From Pleurodeles waltl (taxonomy: Eukaryota > Chordata > Amphibia > Caudata > Salamandridae): 64,000 nt of DNA. Shown here one piece after another: positions 1 through 9,182 of this stretch; position 1 is the first letter of the stretch; each line of letters starts with the position of its first letter. The notes under the pieces are model-generated. The model saw only the letters and a list, made by a program, of their open reading frames with translations. It was not told the origin of the DNA and did no database searches. The position numbers and the translations under genes are program-made. Where the stretch lies: assembly GCF_031143425.1 (NCBI RefSeq), contig NC_090446.1, positions 656,849,717-656,913,716 of the forward strand, read 5' to 3'.

Positions 1-129
1 AGAACCACCCCGCAAGCGGAACCTGAGATCTCACAAGAAGACAGAGTAGGATTGCAAGACCCCCGCCAGCCTAAGATACCCCCTGATGTCATCCCACTGT
101 CCCACATTGTCACCCTGTCCAACCTTTAA
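1..129 (+). CDS. C-terminal tail of an unidentified ORF, possibly the second Harbinger Myb-like gene
   Basis: Frame 1 is open from the first base to a TAA at 127-129 (42 codons) and is rich in Pro, Gln and acidic residues. A GC-moderate 3'-UTR-like stretch and an AATAAA follow. In element C a second Myb/SANT gene is convergent with the transposase in the same relative position, so this could be the end of the equivalent gene of element A. The residues do not visibly match the end of the gene in C, so the assignment is positional inference only. It may also be a chance open frame. Confidence 0.25.
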   Translation, partial: RTTPQAEPEISQEDRVGLQDPRQPKIPPDVIPLSHIVTLSNL

Positions 130-262
130 CTGCCCCTGCTCCATCCTTCCACAGGCATATGGACAATGCACCTGTGCGACTGAGAACTGGACTCTGCCAT
201 GGACATTACTCCACCCCCACCCATCACCGTTTCCCAATCATGTACCTATATGTAGCACTTAA

Positions 263-268
263 AATAAA
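263..268 (+). other. Candidate polyadenylation signal AATAAA
   Basis: An AATAAA hexamer lies 134 bp after the TAA at 127-129, in a short A/T-rich stretch. It could end the plus-strand transcript that enters the window from the left. The region 130-554 otherwise shows no reading frame of interest. Confidence 0.3.
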
Positions 269-554
269 TCACTTATTGCACTTAAAATAACAGGAGTCTG
301 CTTGTATTCTTAACAAATGTATTACACATAACGGTGCAATAATGTCCAGTTACTTTGTGATGACAACATACCAATTTCAATAAGCTTTAGTCCATGGGCA
401 AACAAAGCTGAAGTCAGGCAGTGGGTCATACAGCTCTGAAAAGGTAAGGGAAAGTCACAAATCAGTTAACAGGAACTGGGGGGAAACTCAGACAGTGGAG
501 ACGCATGAGGCCTTAAGTAAATGTAAAATGGCGTGGCTGATTCTTACCTGTGTG

Positions 555-1560
555 CTACTGAAAATATTGTTGTATGACTGTATCCCTGTTGTCCGTGTCG
601 TCTCCGTCGTCTTCCTCCTCTTCACTCTCCACAGGCTCCACAGCTGCTACAACACCACCATCTGGACCATCCTCCTGCAGAAAAGGCACCTGGCGTCGCA
701 AAGCAAGATTGTGAAGCATACAGCAGGCCACAATGATCTGGCACACCTTCTTTGGTGAGTACATTAGGGATCCCCCTGTCATATGCAGGCACCTAAACCT
801 GGCCTTCAGGACCCTGAAGGTCCTTTCTATGATCCTCCTAGTTCGCCCATGGGCCTCATTGTACCGTTGCTCTGCCCTGGTCCGAAGGATTCCTCACTGG
901 GGTCAGTAGCCACGACAGGTTGGGGTAACCAGAGTCACCAATTAGCCACACACGGTGTCTCTGTAGCTGTTCCATCACATAAGGGATGCTGCTATTTCGC
1001 ATGACATACGCGTCATGCACTGACCCAGGGAACTTGGCATTTACATGGGAGATGTACTGGTCAGCCAAACAGACCACCTGGACATTCATCGAATGATAAC
1101 TTTTTCTGTTTCTGTACACCTGCTCACTTTCTTTGGGGGGAACCAAAGCCACATGGGTCCCATCAATGGCACCAATGATGTTGGGGATATGTCCAAGGGC
1201 ATAGAAATCACCTTTCACTGTAGCCAATTCGCCCACCTCAGGGAAAATAATGTAACTCCACATGTATTTCATCAGGGCAGACAACACTCTGGACAAAACC
1301 TTAGAAAACATAGGCTGAGACATCCCAGATGATATGGCCACTGTTGTCTGAAAAGACCCACTTGCCAAAAAGTGGAGTACTGACAGAACCTGCACCAGAG
1401 GGGGAATCCCTGTGGGTTGGCAGATGGGGGACATCAGGTCTGGCTCCAGCTGGGCACATAGTTCATGTATAGTTGCTCTGTCAAGCCTGTATGTAAGTAT
1501 GATATGTCGTTCTTCCATTGTCGACAGGTCCACCAGCGGTCAGTACAAGGGAGGATTCAT
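555..1560 (-). pseudogene. HARBI1-like PIF/Harbinger transposase, broken by one stop and one frameshift
   Basis: The product would be the DDE endonuclease that excises and inserts Harbinger elements at TWA sites. The longest open piece (856-1533, 225 codons) carries an N-terminal helical region and the first two catalytic motifs: D124 in IDGTH and D200 in WLIGDSGYP. The frame then shifts: an extra base near 884-889 pushes it to a TGA at 856-858. In the shifted frame the protein continues through the third catalytic motif (Glu in RRIIERTF, about 820) and CCMLHNLALRR to an acidic tail ending at 555. Upstream, an in-frame TGA at 1540-1542 interrupts a conserved NPPLY-stop-PLVDL stretch. The ATG at 1558-1560 aligns with the start of the copy in element C, so it is taken as the start; the frame is also open upstream to 1731. 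No intron is needed. Both lesions make it non-functional unless recoded. Confidence 0.85.
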
Positions 1561-1731
1561 CCTTCTCCTCGCAAGTCCCAGGGGACGGTGCCTAGGAAGG
1601 ACAACATGGAGCACAGAGTCAAGCAACCCACAGGTTCGTTCACACAGCTTGCACAGTACACGAATCGCTATGCATTGAAAGGCTTGTATGAGTGGCAATG
1701 CAAGGCCTAGGCCTGTGTGACGCAGTAGAAA

Positions 1732-2054
1732 TCATGCCATGTGGGCCCTTGAAATGGCGGCTGACTGACCTGTGAAGTGTGACAGTGGGATGTGAGGTCA
1801 CTGCGCTGGCTTGGCACACCGTGGCGGTAGGCGGTCGAAGACCGCGGCGCAAAGCAGCATTGGTTAACATTGAACCCTATGGGTCTCATGAGCCAATGAC
1901 GATGTGCGCCGGCGGTCGCGGTACGCACCGCCGCGGTACGCACCGCCGCGGGCGTGACCGCCATTTTCTATCTGATTAATCACTCGAGACCTGATCATCC
2001 ACAGGAGAGGACCTATACTGCAAGTGCTGCTGTGACCTCGGTCTGGGAGATACA
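1732..2054. promoter_or_regulatory. Divergent intergenic/promoter region of Harbinger A
   Basis: This spacer lies between the two outward-facing genes and must hold both promoters. It contains a CpG-dense block (about 1900-1960) with a perfect 15-bp direct repeat, CGGTACGCACCGCCG, at 1919-1933 and 1934-1948, then CCGCCATTTT at 1958-1967 and an AT-rich TCTATCTGATTAATCA. The matching spacer of element C contains CCGCCATTTTGGCGG, so the CCGCCATTTT core recurs in both. No TATA box is obvious. Promoter function is inferred from position. Confidence 0.4.
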
Positions 2055-4609
2055 ATGGCTGCTGCGACTGGGGAAAGGGCCCCTGCCTTCACTTCCGAAG
2101 AATTGGAGAGACTTGTTGATGGGGTCCTCCCCCAGTATGCGCTACTCTACGGTCCTCCAGACCAACAGGTTAGCCACAGGGTGCACGTTGAATGGGCTAT
2201 GCCTGTGTTGAGTGGGGTGTATGTAAGATGGTGGGGAGGGGAGCGAATGAGGAGTGCAACGCACGAAAGATGAGAGCATGTGCCACATGGCAAGGTTGGG
2301 GAGGGGGGGGACACTCACATTGACCAGGCAGAAAACTGATGCGATTTCCTTTACCACCCTGTACATGTCACATAGGTCAGCGCCCATCAGAAGATCGACA
2401 TTTGGCGTGCCATCGCCAAGGACGTCCGGGCCCTGGGGGTCCACAACAGACGGGGCACCCACTGCCGAAAGAGGTGGGAGGACATCCACCGCGGGACCAG
2501 AAAGACCGCTGAGTCTCTGCTGGGGATGGCCTCCCAACGTAGGAGTGGTGCCAGCCACCAATTGACCCCCCTGATGTCCCGGATCCTGGCAGTGGCCTAC
2601 CCCGATTTGGATGGGCGCGTGAGGACATCACAGCAGACACAAGGGGGTGAGTATCAGCACATTCTGCTATTTTTGCGCGCAGTGAAGGTGTCTGGGTGGG
2701 GGAGGAGGGCTGTGGCTATCTCCAGGCCAGGGCGCATTCTGTAGGCTAGGCCCCTCCGTTAGACACGGCCCTGTGCCCCCGCCCCCCACCTCTGTAGGGT
2801 GCCAAGTACAGCTATCCATGGTCCGGCCTCACCCATGTGTGCATTTGTCGTCCATAGACCTGTAGGCCTAGTCACAATAACTGAGTAGTGTACCCCGATT
2901 GCGCGGCCTAGTTCAGGGGGCTTCTGTGTCTGTCCTGTCCGACAACGGTGTTGCCAATGCATGCACTCAACCTGTCTTAATTTCTCCCCTCCCCCATTTT
3001 CTTTGTCTTCCTGTTTATGTGTGCATTAGCATCATCAGGCGGAGTAGAAGTGCCATCGGCGCACGAGGGAGCTGCATCTCACATGGCCCCGGAGGGCCAT
3101 ACAACAGACTCCGAGTACACCAGTGAGACGGAGGGCGAGTGGAGCTCCACAACGGGGAGCCGTGGAGACGGCAGCGACACCGACACGTCCTCGGAAGGGA
3201 GCTCCCTAGCAGTGGCGGCAACATCCGTGCCCACCGCCACAACAGGTACAGCCGCCACCCAGCGCACCAGCCCCGCCCTCCCAGCAGCCCCTCAGCCTTC
3301 GCTCCGTGCCCGCTCGCCCAGGAAGGCGGGCATCTCCTTCGCCCCAGGCACCTCAGGCCCTGCCCCAGTTATCCCTGCTGCCCTCAGTGAGGACGTCATT
3401 GACCTCCTCAGGACACTCATTGTTGGGCAGTCTACCCTTTTGAATGCCATCCAGGGTGTAGAAAGGGAGGTGCATCGGAGCAATGCATACCTGGAGGGCA
3501 TTCATTCAGGTCAGGCTGCCCATCAGCGATCATTCAACGCTCTGGCCTCAGCACTGACGGCAGCCATTGTCCCTGTCTCCAGCCTCCCTCTTCTGACTCC
3601 CTCCACCCAGTCCCAGTCTCCTGTTCCTCTGCCAATCCCATCCACACCATCAGACCAGCCTGCACACACCTCTACACCCAAGGGCAGCTCATCCAGACAT
3701 AAGCACCACAGATCCCACAAGCATTCACCCAATCAACATCCAGATGCAGACATGCCAACAGTCACTACCACCTCTGTGTCCCCCACCTCCTCATCTCCCT
3801 CCTCCCTCCCTGTGACGTCTCCACTCACACCTGCATGCACACCACCATCAGCCAGTACTTCCATCACCAGCACACCCTCCATTACAGTCCGCACATGTGC
3901 AGTCACCACCCCCACTGCCATTTACACGTCCCCTGTGTCCTCTCCCAGTGTGTCTGTCACCCCCTCTTCCAAAGCACACAAACGCAGGCAGCCACCCACC
4001 CAACAGCCATCCACCTCACGACAGCCTCCGTCACAAGCACCTGCACCCAAAGACAGCACACTTGACTCTCCTACAACCACATCCTCTTCCTCCACTCCCA
4101 TACCCACTACACCTACCTGTCCCTGTCCTTCCCAAGTCGTTTTCCTTTCCAACCTTGAGCTCGTTCCAATCACTGACCCACCCCCTCCATCTGGTAAGAG
4201 TAAAAAAAGCACCTCAGCTACCACCAGCCCTGCATCTACTGTGACCATAGTGCAGGGCTATTGGAGTCCACCAGCTCCTAGGGCAGGAACATCGGCCAGC
4301 AGCAAGGGGACAGCCAGCCCACCCCCTGGGAAGAGGACAAAAAAAAAAAAGGCCCGGCGCGACAAGACTGAGACGGCTGCCACCAAGGACAGTAGCCTTG
4401 CCCCGTCACCTGCCACATCATCCAAGGGAGGCAAGGGCCACAGAGCTTCAGCGAAGGAGGGCAAGGGCAGCAGGGCGGAGAAGTCAGGCAGCAGACGAGC
4501 TGCCCAGGAGGGCCCCACCAGCCCCATTCCGGTTGTGGCGGACGACACCCACGGGCCCAGGACTCCATCACAGGAGGGCCCCGCGACCGCAAGTTCGGAT
4601 GGCGAATGA
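2055..4609 (+). CDS. Harbinger Myb/SANT-like DNA-binding protein, three exons, apparently intact
   Basis: Exons are proposed at 2055-2168, 2376-2646 and 3030-4609 (654 codons). The donors are GTTAGC and GTGAGT and the acceptors are CATAG and ATTAG. The first junction is phase 0 and the second is phase 1 (G joined to CA), and the reading frame stays open throughout. Exon 1 encodes helix 1 of the Myb/SANT-like domain (FTSEELERLVDGVLPQY). Exon 2 encodes the Trp and basic part (KIDIWRAIAK, THCRKRWEDIH). Exon 3 has an acidic Ser/Glu/Asp patch, then a predicted coiled coil (SEDVIDLLRTLIVGQSTLL onward, about residues 240-295), then roughly 200 residues of Ser/Thr/Pro, then a basic cluster (KRTKKKKARRDK) likely to act as a nuclear localisation signal, and a terminal ASSDGE. 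In this superfamily the Myb-like protein assists transposase nuclear entry and end binding. The exon model is inferred from splice motifs and frame. The frame stays open after the stop for about 610 codons (see findings). Confidence 0.75.
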
Positions 4610-4655
4610 GCGGGAAGTCTTGCCCAGGTCTGGGTCCCTAGACACACAGGACAAG

Positions 4656-5330
4656 CACCGCTGAACAGGGCCCCGCCGGGAGGAGCACCGCTGAACAGGG
4701 CCCCGCCGGGAGGAGCACCGCTGAACAGCGCCCCGCCGGGAGGAGCACCGCTGAACAGGGCCCCGCTGAACAGGGGCCCGCCGGGAGGAGCACCGCTGAA
4801 CAGGGGCCCACCGGGACAAGAACCGTTGAACAGGGGCCCGCTGGGACAAGAACCGCTGAACAGGGGCCCGCCGGGAGCAGCACCGCTGAACAGGGCCCCG
4901 CCGGGAGGAGCACTGCTGAACAGGGCCCCGCCGGGACAAGAACCGCTGAACAGGGGCCCGCCGGGACAAGAATCGCTGAACAGGGGCCCGCCGGGACAAG
5001 CACCGCTGAACAGGGCCCCGCCGGGAGGAGCACCGCTGAACAGGGCCCCGCCGGGACAAGAACCGCTGAACAGGGGCCCGCCGGGACAAGAACCGCTGAA
5101 CAGGGGCCCGCTGGGACAAGAATCACTGAACAGGGGCCCGCCGGGACGAGCACCGCTGAACAGGGCCCCGCCGGGAGGAGCACCGCTGAACAGGGCCCCG
5201 CCGGGAGGAGCACCGCTGAACAGGGGCCCGCCGGGAGGAGCACCGCTGAACAGGGCCCCGCCGGGAGGAGCACCACTGAACAGGGGCCCGCCGGGACAAG
5301 AACCGCTGAACAGGGGCCCGCCGGGACAAG
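4656..5330 (+). repeat. 30-bp minisatellite, about 22 units
   Basis: The unit is CACCGCTGAACAGGG plus CCCCGCCGGGAGGAG. Its variants are GGAGGAG versus GGACAAG, and GGGCCCG versus GGCCCCG, with a few truncated units near 4760. Because the unit is a multiple of three, several frames on both strands are open across it. The plus frame in phase with the upstream Myb-like gene would read a decapeptide of the type NRGPPGQEPL. It lies directly 3' of that gene's stop codon. There is no independent sign that it is translated. Confidence 0.9.
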
Positions 5331-6386
5331 CACCGCTCCGCTGGGCCCTTCATCTCAAGCACCGCTCCGCTGGGCCCCGCCGTCTCTGCACCGCTCCGCT
5401 GGGCCCTTCATCTCAAGCACAGCTCTGCTGGGCCCTTCCTGTCAAGCACCGCTCCGCTGAGCCCTGCCGTCTCAAGCACCGCTCCGCTGGGCCCTTCATC
5501 TCAAGCACCGCTCCGATGGGCCCTTCCTGTCAAGCACCGCTCCGCTGGGCCCCGCCGTCTCTGCACCGCTCCGCTGGGCCCTTCATCTCAAGCACCGCTC
5601 CGCTGGGCCCTTCCTGTCAAGCACCGCTCCGCTGGGCCCCGCCGTCTCTGCACCGCTCCGCTGGGCCCTTCATCTCAAGCACCGCTCCGATGGGCCCTTC
5701 CTGTCAAGCACCGCTCCGCTGGGCCCCGCCGTCTCTACACCGCTCCGCTGGGCCCTTCATCTTAAGCACCGGTCCGCTGGGCCCTTCCTGTCAGGCACCG
5801 CTCCGATGGGCCCCGCCGTCTCAAGCACCGCTCCGATGGGCCCTTCCTGTCAAGCACCGCTCCGCTGGGCCCCGCCGTCTCTGCACCACTCCGCTGGGCC
5901 CTTCATCTCAAGCACCGCTCCGCTGGGCCCTTCCTGTCAAGCACCGCTCCGCTGGGCCCGCCGTCTCAAGCACCGCTCCTATGGGCCCTTCCTGTCAAGC
6001 ACCGCTCCGCTGGGCCCCGCCGTCTCTGCACCGCTCCGCTGGGCCCTTCATCTCAAGCACCGCTCCGCTGGGCCCTTCCTGTCAAGCACCGCTCCGCTGG
6101 GCCCCGCCGTCTCTGCACCGCTCCGCTGGGCCCTTCATCCCAAGCACCGCTCCGCTGGGCTCTTCCTGTCAAGCACCGCTCCGCTGGGCCCCGCCGTCTC
6201 AAGCACCGCTCCGCTGGGCCCTTACTGTCAAGCACCGCTCCGCTAGGCCCCGCCGTCTCACGCACCGCTCCGCTGGGCCCTTCCTGTCAAGCACCGCTCC
6301 GCTGGGCCCCGCCGTCTCTGCACCGCTCCGCTGGGCCCTTCATCTCAAGCACCGCTCCGCTGGGGCCTTCATCTCAAGCACCGCTG
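5331..6386 (+). repeat. 29-bp minisatellite, about 36 units of three alternating types
   Basis: Every unit starts CACCGCTCCGCTGGGCCC and ends in one of three tails: TTCATCTCAAG, TTCCTGTCAAG or CGCCGTCTCTG (sometimes CTCAAG). The types alternate in a rough cycle, giving an 87-bp triplet periodicity. The array joins the preceding 30-bp array at a shared CACCGCT, so the two are probably related by divergence. At 6387 it passes into non-repetitive DNA. Confidence 0.9.
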
Positions 6387-6484
6387 GCCCATTGACAGTG
6401 CCGGTTCTGTGTCGAGCAGGGCTTCAGGAAGCACTCTGAGCACCATGCCTCCTCCATTAACAGTGGAGTCGGTAATCCATCTGA

Positions 6485-6845
6485 TGGACTGTGGCTTGGC
6501 ACTTCCCAGGATGGAACAATGGGCAACCCACCCACTGTAGAGACTTGAGAGACTGTGGCTGTGCCCCCCCCGGATGGAACAGTGGGCAAGCCACCCACTG
6601 AAGAGACTTGAGAGACTGTGGCTTTGCACTCCCCAGGATGGGACAGTGGGCAAGCCACCCACTGTAGGGACTTGAGAGACTGTGGCTTTGCACTCCCCAG
6701 GATGGTACAGTGGGCAACCCACCCACTGTAGAGACTTGAGAGACTGTGGCTTTGCACTCCCCAGGATGGGACAGTGGGCAAGCCACCCACTGTAGGGACT
6801 TGAGAGACTGTGGCTTTGCACTCCCCAGGAAGGGACAGTGGGCAT
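6485..6845 (+). repeat. 64-bp tandem repeat, about 6 units
   Basis: The unit reads GAGAGACTGTGGCTTTGCAC, then TCCCCAGGATGGGACAGTGG, then GCAAGCCACCCACTGTAGGGACTT. Copies begin near 6485, 6548, 6611, 6675, 6739 and 6803. The same repeat in a slightly different form is present in element B (8698-8925), so it belongs to the 3' part of this Harbinger family. The region 6850-7160 after it is unique-looking 3' DNA with AT-rich stretches. Confidence 0.85.
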
Positions 6846-7539
6846 GGAGGCCCCTCATGGATCTGGCGTCAAGGACTCATGTGGCTGAGGTGCCCCCCTT
6901 CCCTTCCCCCTGAGGTGCCTGTAGTTTTATCATCTGATGCCCCAGCAGTGTTCTCTCCAATGGTATCTGGTCTCCTGTGTGGGCTTTGCCCATGTGTTTG
7001 TGCACATTGGCCCACGGAATATGGAACTTTGACGGAATGTGCAGGACTTATTGCCTATGTATATATTGTTGACTATGTTCATTCCTTATTTTTGTATCTT
7101 TTATATAGCATATTTCCCATACCTTTAATGGAGCTATTTATACATATATTTTATAGATCATTTTAATTGTGTCTTTGCATTATTCCGGTGGGTTTGGGTG
7201 GTGTCACTCTGACTTGTTGCTCGGCATTGGGGTGTAGGTATTTGTGGTGGGGGGGTGGGTGTATGGCGCATGTGTGTGCCTGTAAGCTTTCCTCCTCCCC
7301 CTCCCCTGTGTCGTAGGTGCAGTACTCACCGTTGTCTTCTCCGCCGGCGTTCGTACTCCTGGTAGATGAGCAGGTAGACAATAGCTGGTAGGATGTTTAA
7401 TTCGGGTTCCATGCTGTCCTCCTTCCTCGTGGAGTGTGTATAGGTGAGCGTTTTCCCGTTCGTAGTCTGTTTCCGCCGTGTTTTTATCGGCGGGGCTCCC
7501 GCCCCGTAAAAGGTGGCGGATTGGTGAGTTGTGATAGGG

Positions 7540-7740
7540 TGGGCGGTACATTGTCTGCCGCCTGCCTGTTGGCGGTGACCGCCGCGCCGTTTGTCGGTCC
7601 CGCCGTGGCGGTCGGAGTGTTAAAGTAGCGGGCTGTGTTGGCGGTTCCCGCCAGGGTCAGAATTCCTTTTTTTTGACCGCCTGCCTGTTGGCGGGTTGGC
7701 TGCCGCTTTATCACCGACCGCCAGGGTCAGAATGACCCCC
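7540..7740. repeat. Right subterminal/terminal inverted repeat region of Harbinger A
   Basis: The last 200 bp are packed with GGCGGT/ACCGCC motifs in both orientations, and CGCCAGGGTCAGAAT occurs twice (about 7650 and 7720). The end, read inward, starts GGGGGTCATTCTGACCCTGG and continues CGGTCGGTGATAAAGCGGC. This closely matches the end of element B (GGTCATTACAACCCTGGCGG) and shares TCATT and TGGCGGTC with element C. The sequence is followed by TAA, which fits a Harbinger target. Confidence 0.65.
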
Positions 7741-8187
7741 TAAATGATTGGTGGGGGATATTTGTGATTTGTATTTTCCTTTTTGTCTCGAGATTTGTTT
7801 TTGATATTGTATGTGATTTATATATGTGGTTTACGTCGTCTCTGTTTATAGTGTTGTCTTTTTGTCTTGGTCCTATGTTGGTTTGTTTCATGTATAGAGG
7901 GTGTGTTTGTATATAGCAGTGATTTCTATATTGATATAAAGCATGACATTTCCAAGCAGCAGGGCAGCCAGTGTGCCAAGGAGCCAGACCACGGACAGTC
8001 CCCCACCTCAAAAGCATAAAAAGTTGGCCAGTGCCCGGCGGGAGAAAGGCAATACATCTACCATCAAAGCCTCACCCAGGAGTATACAGTAGTTGGGAGT
8101 GGGAAGACAGCTGCGCCACCATCCAAGGTGGGGAAGGGGCACAGAAAGACAGGCAAGTCTCCAAAAACCTGCACGGCGGACAAGACC

Positions 8188-8301
8188 GCCACCAGCACCG
8201 CTGCCAAGGACACCGCAGCCACCAGCACCGCTGCCAAGGACACCGCCGCCACAAGCACCGCTGCCAAGGACACCGCCGCCACCAGCACCGCTGCCAAGGA
8301 A
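8188..8301 (+). repeat. 30-bp repeat, 4 units, encoding a Lys/Ala/Thr decapeptide in the old Myb-like frame
   Basis: The four units start at 8188, 8218, 8248 and 8278 and differ by one or two bases. In one plus frame they read ATSTAAKDTA repeats, a histone-H1-like basic, alanine-rich composition. That matches the basic C-terminal region expected for the Harbinger Myb-like protein. The surrounding frame is broken (a stop soon after, and another frame continues the likely original reading), so this is a fossil coding repeat. Confidence 0.75.
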
Positions 8302-8341
8302 AAGCACCAAAAGCTCCGATGCTACTGGGGCCGCCACTAGC

Positions 8342-8711
8342 AGGATGAAGCAATCTGGGCACCAAGCCTCCTCCAGAACCAGTGGAGTATCCCATCCACT
8401 ACCTCAGTCCTTAGCAGGATGAAGCACTCTGGGCACCAAGCCCCCTCCAGAACCAGTGGAGAAAGGCATCCACTACTTTAGTACTTGGCAGGATGAAGCA
8501 CTCTGGGCACCAAGGCCCCTGCAGAACCAGTGGAGTATCCCATCCACTACCTCAGTCCTTGGCAGGATGAAGCACTCTAGGCACCAGACCCCCTCCAGAA
8601 CCAGTGGAATATCCCATACACTACCTCAGTCCTTGGCAGGATGAAGCACTCTGGGCACCAAGCCCCCTCTAGAACCAGTGGAGACTGTTATCCACTTGTG
8701 AGACTGTGGCT
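8342..8711 (+). repeat. 74-bp tandem repeat, 5 units
   Basis: Units begin with AGGATGAAGCACTCTGGGCA at 8342, 8416, 8490, 8564 and 8638, an exact 74-bp spacing, and contain CCCCCTCCAGAACCAGTGGA. The fifth copy runs into the following 64-bp array. This repeat type is absent from element A. Confidence 0.9.
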
Positions 8712-8925
8712 TTGCACCCCCCAGGATAAAGCAGTGGGCAAACCACCCACTTGAGAGACTTTTTGAGACTGTGGCTTTGCACTCCCCAGGATAAAGCAGT
8801 GGGCAAACCACCCACTTGAGAGACTTGTGAGACTGTGGCTTTGCACTCCCCAGGATAAAGCAGTGGGCAAACCACCCACTGGAGAGACTTGTGAGACTGT
8901 GGCTTTGCACTCCGCAGGATACATC
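8698..8925 (+). repeat. 63-66-bp tandem repeat, about 4 units (homologue of the 6485-6845 array)
   Basis: Each unit has GAGACTGTGGCTTTGCAC, CCCAGGATAAAGCAGTGGGC and AAACCACCCACTTGAGAGAC. The order and sequence correspond to the array in element A, with TAAAGCAG replacing GGGACAG. Both arrays are followed by the same GGGCATGGAG...GTGGATCTGGC sequence, which shows common ancestry of the two 3' ends. Confidence 0.85.
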
Positions 8926-9160
8926 AATGGGCATGGAGCCCCCTCGTGGATCTGGCATCTTGCACTCATCTGGCTGAGGTGCCCCCTTTCCCTTCCCCCT
9001 GAGGTGCCTGTTGCATTTCGAACTGATGCCCCAGCAGTGTTCTCTCCGTTTTGATCGGGTAGTGAGTGTGGGCCTCGCCCATTCATTTTGGGCCCTGTGG
9101 TCCACGGACTTTAATGGTGGAATACCTTGGACTTGTATTCTTGGTGTAGATATTTGTTTA

Positions 9161-9182
9161 TAGTATATATATATATATATAT
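9161..9182. repeat. (TA)n microsatellite
   Basis: An uninterrupted run of about ten TA dinucleotides lies in the AT-rich part of element B, just before the subterminal zone. Confidence 0.9.

Larger units (their letters stand above)
1..7740. mobile_element. PIF/Harbinger DNA transposon A (left end outside window)
   Basis: The element is recognised by a HARBI1-like transposase (minus strand, 555-1560) transcribed divergently from a Myb/SANT-like gene (plus strand, 2055-4609), the standard two-gene layout of PIF/Harbinger elements. The right end is at 7740. There a GC-rich subterminal zone full of GGCGGT/ACCGCC motifs ends in CAGGGTCAGAATGACCCCC followed by TAA, which fits the 3-bp TWA target of this superfamily. 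The left terminal repeat is not in the window, so the duplication cannot be checked. Gene-free parts are 3'-UTR-like DNA (130-554), minisatellites (4656-6386), a 64-bp tandem repeat (6485-6845) and AT-rich to GT-rich DNA (6850-7560). Confidence 0.8.

Noticed and set aside
2647..3029. 383-bp length of the second Myb-like intron equals the satellite period
   Set aside because: The intron sequence has no similarity to the 383-bp satellite, so the equal length is a coincidence.
4656..6386. Long GPPG-type open frame resembling a collagen-like or silk-like protein gene
   Set aside because: The pattern comes from a 30-bp GC-rich minisatellite that is open in several frames on both strands. There is no start codon, signal peptide or strict Gly-X-Y periodicity. 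The in-phase extension of the Myb-like ORF is reported as a finding only.
6457..6858. Overlapping 130-160-codon minus-strand frames across the 64-bp repeat
   Set aside because: They are repetitive and open in three minus frames, lack domain motifs, and are explained by the tandem array.
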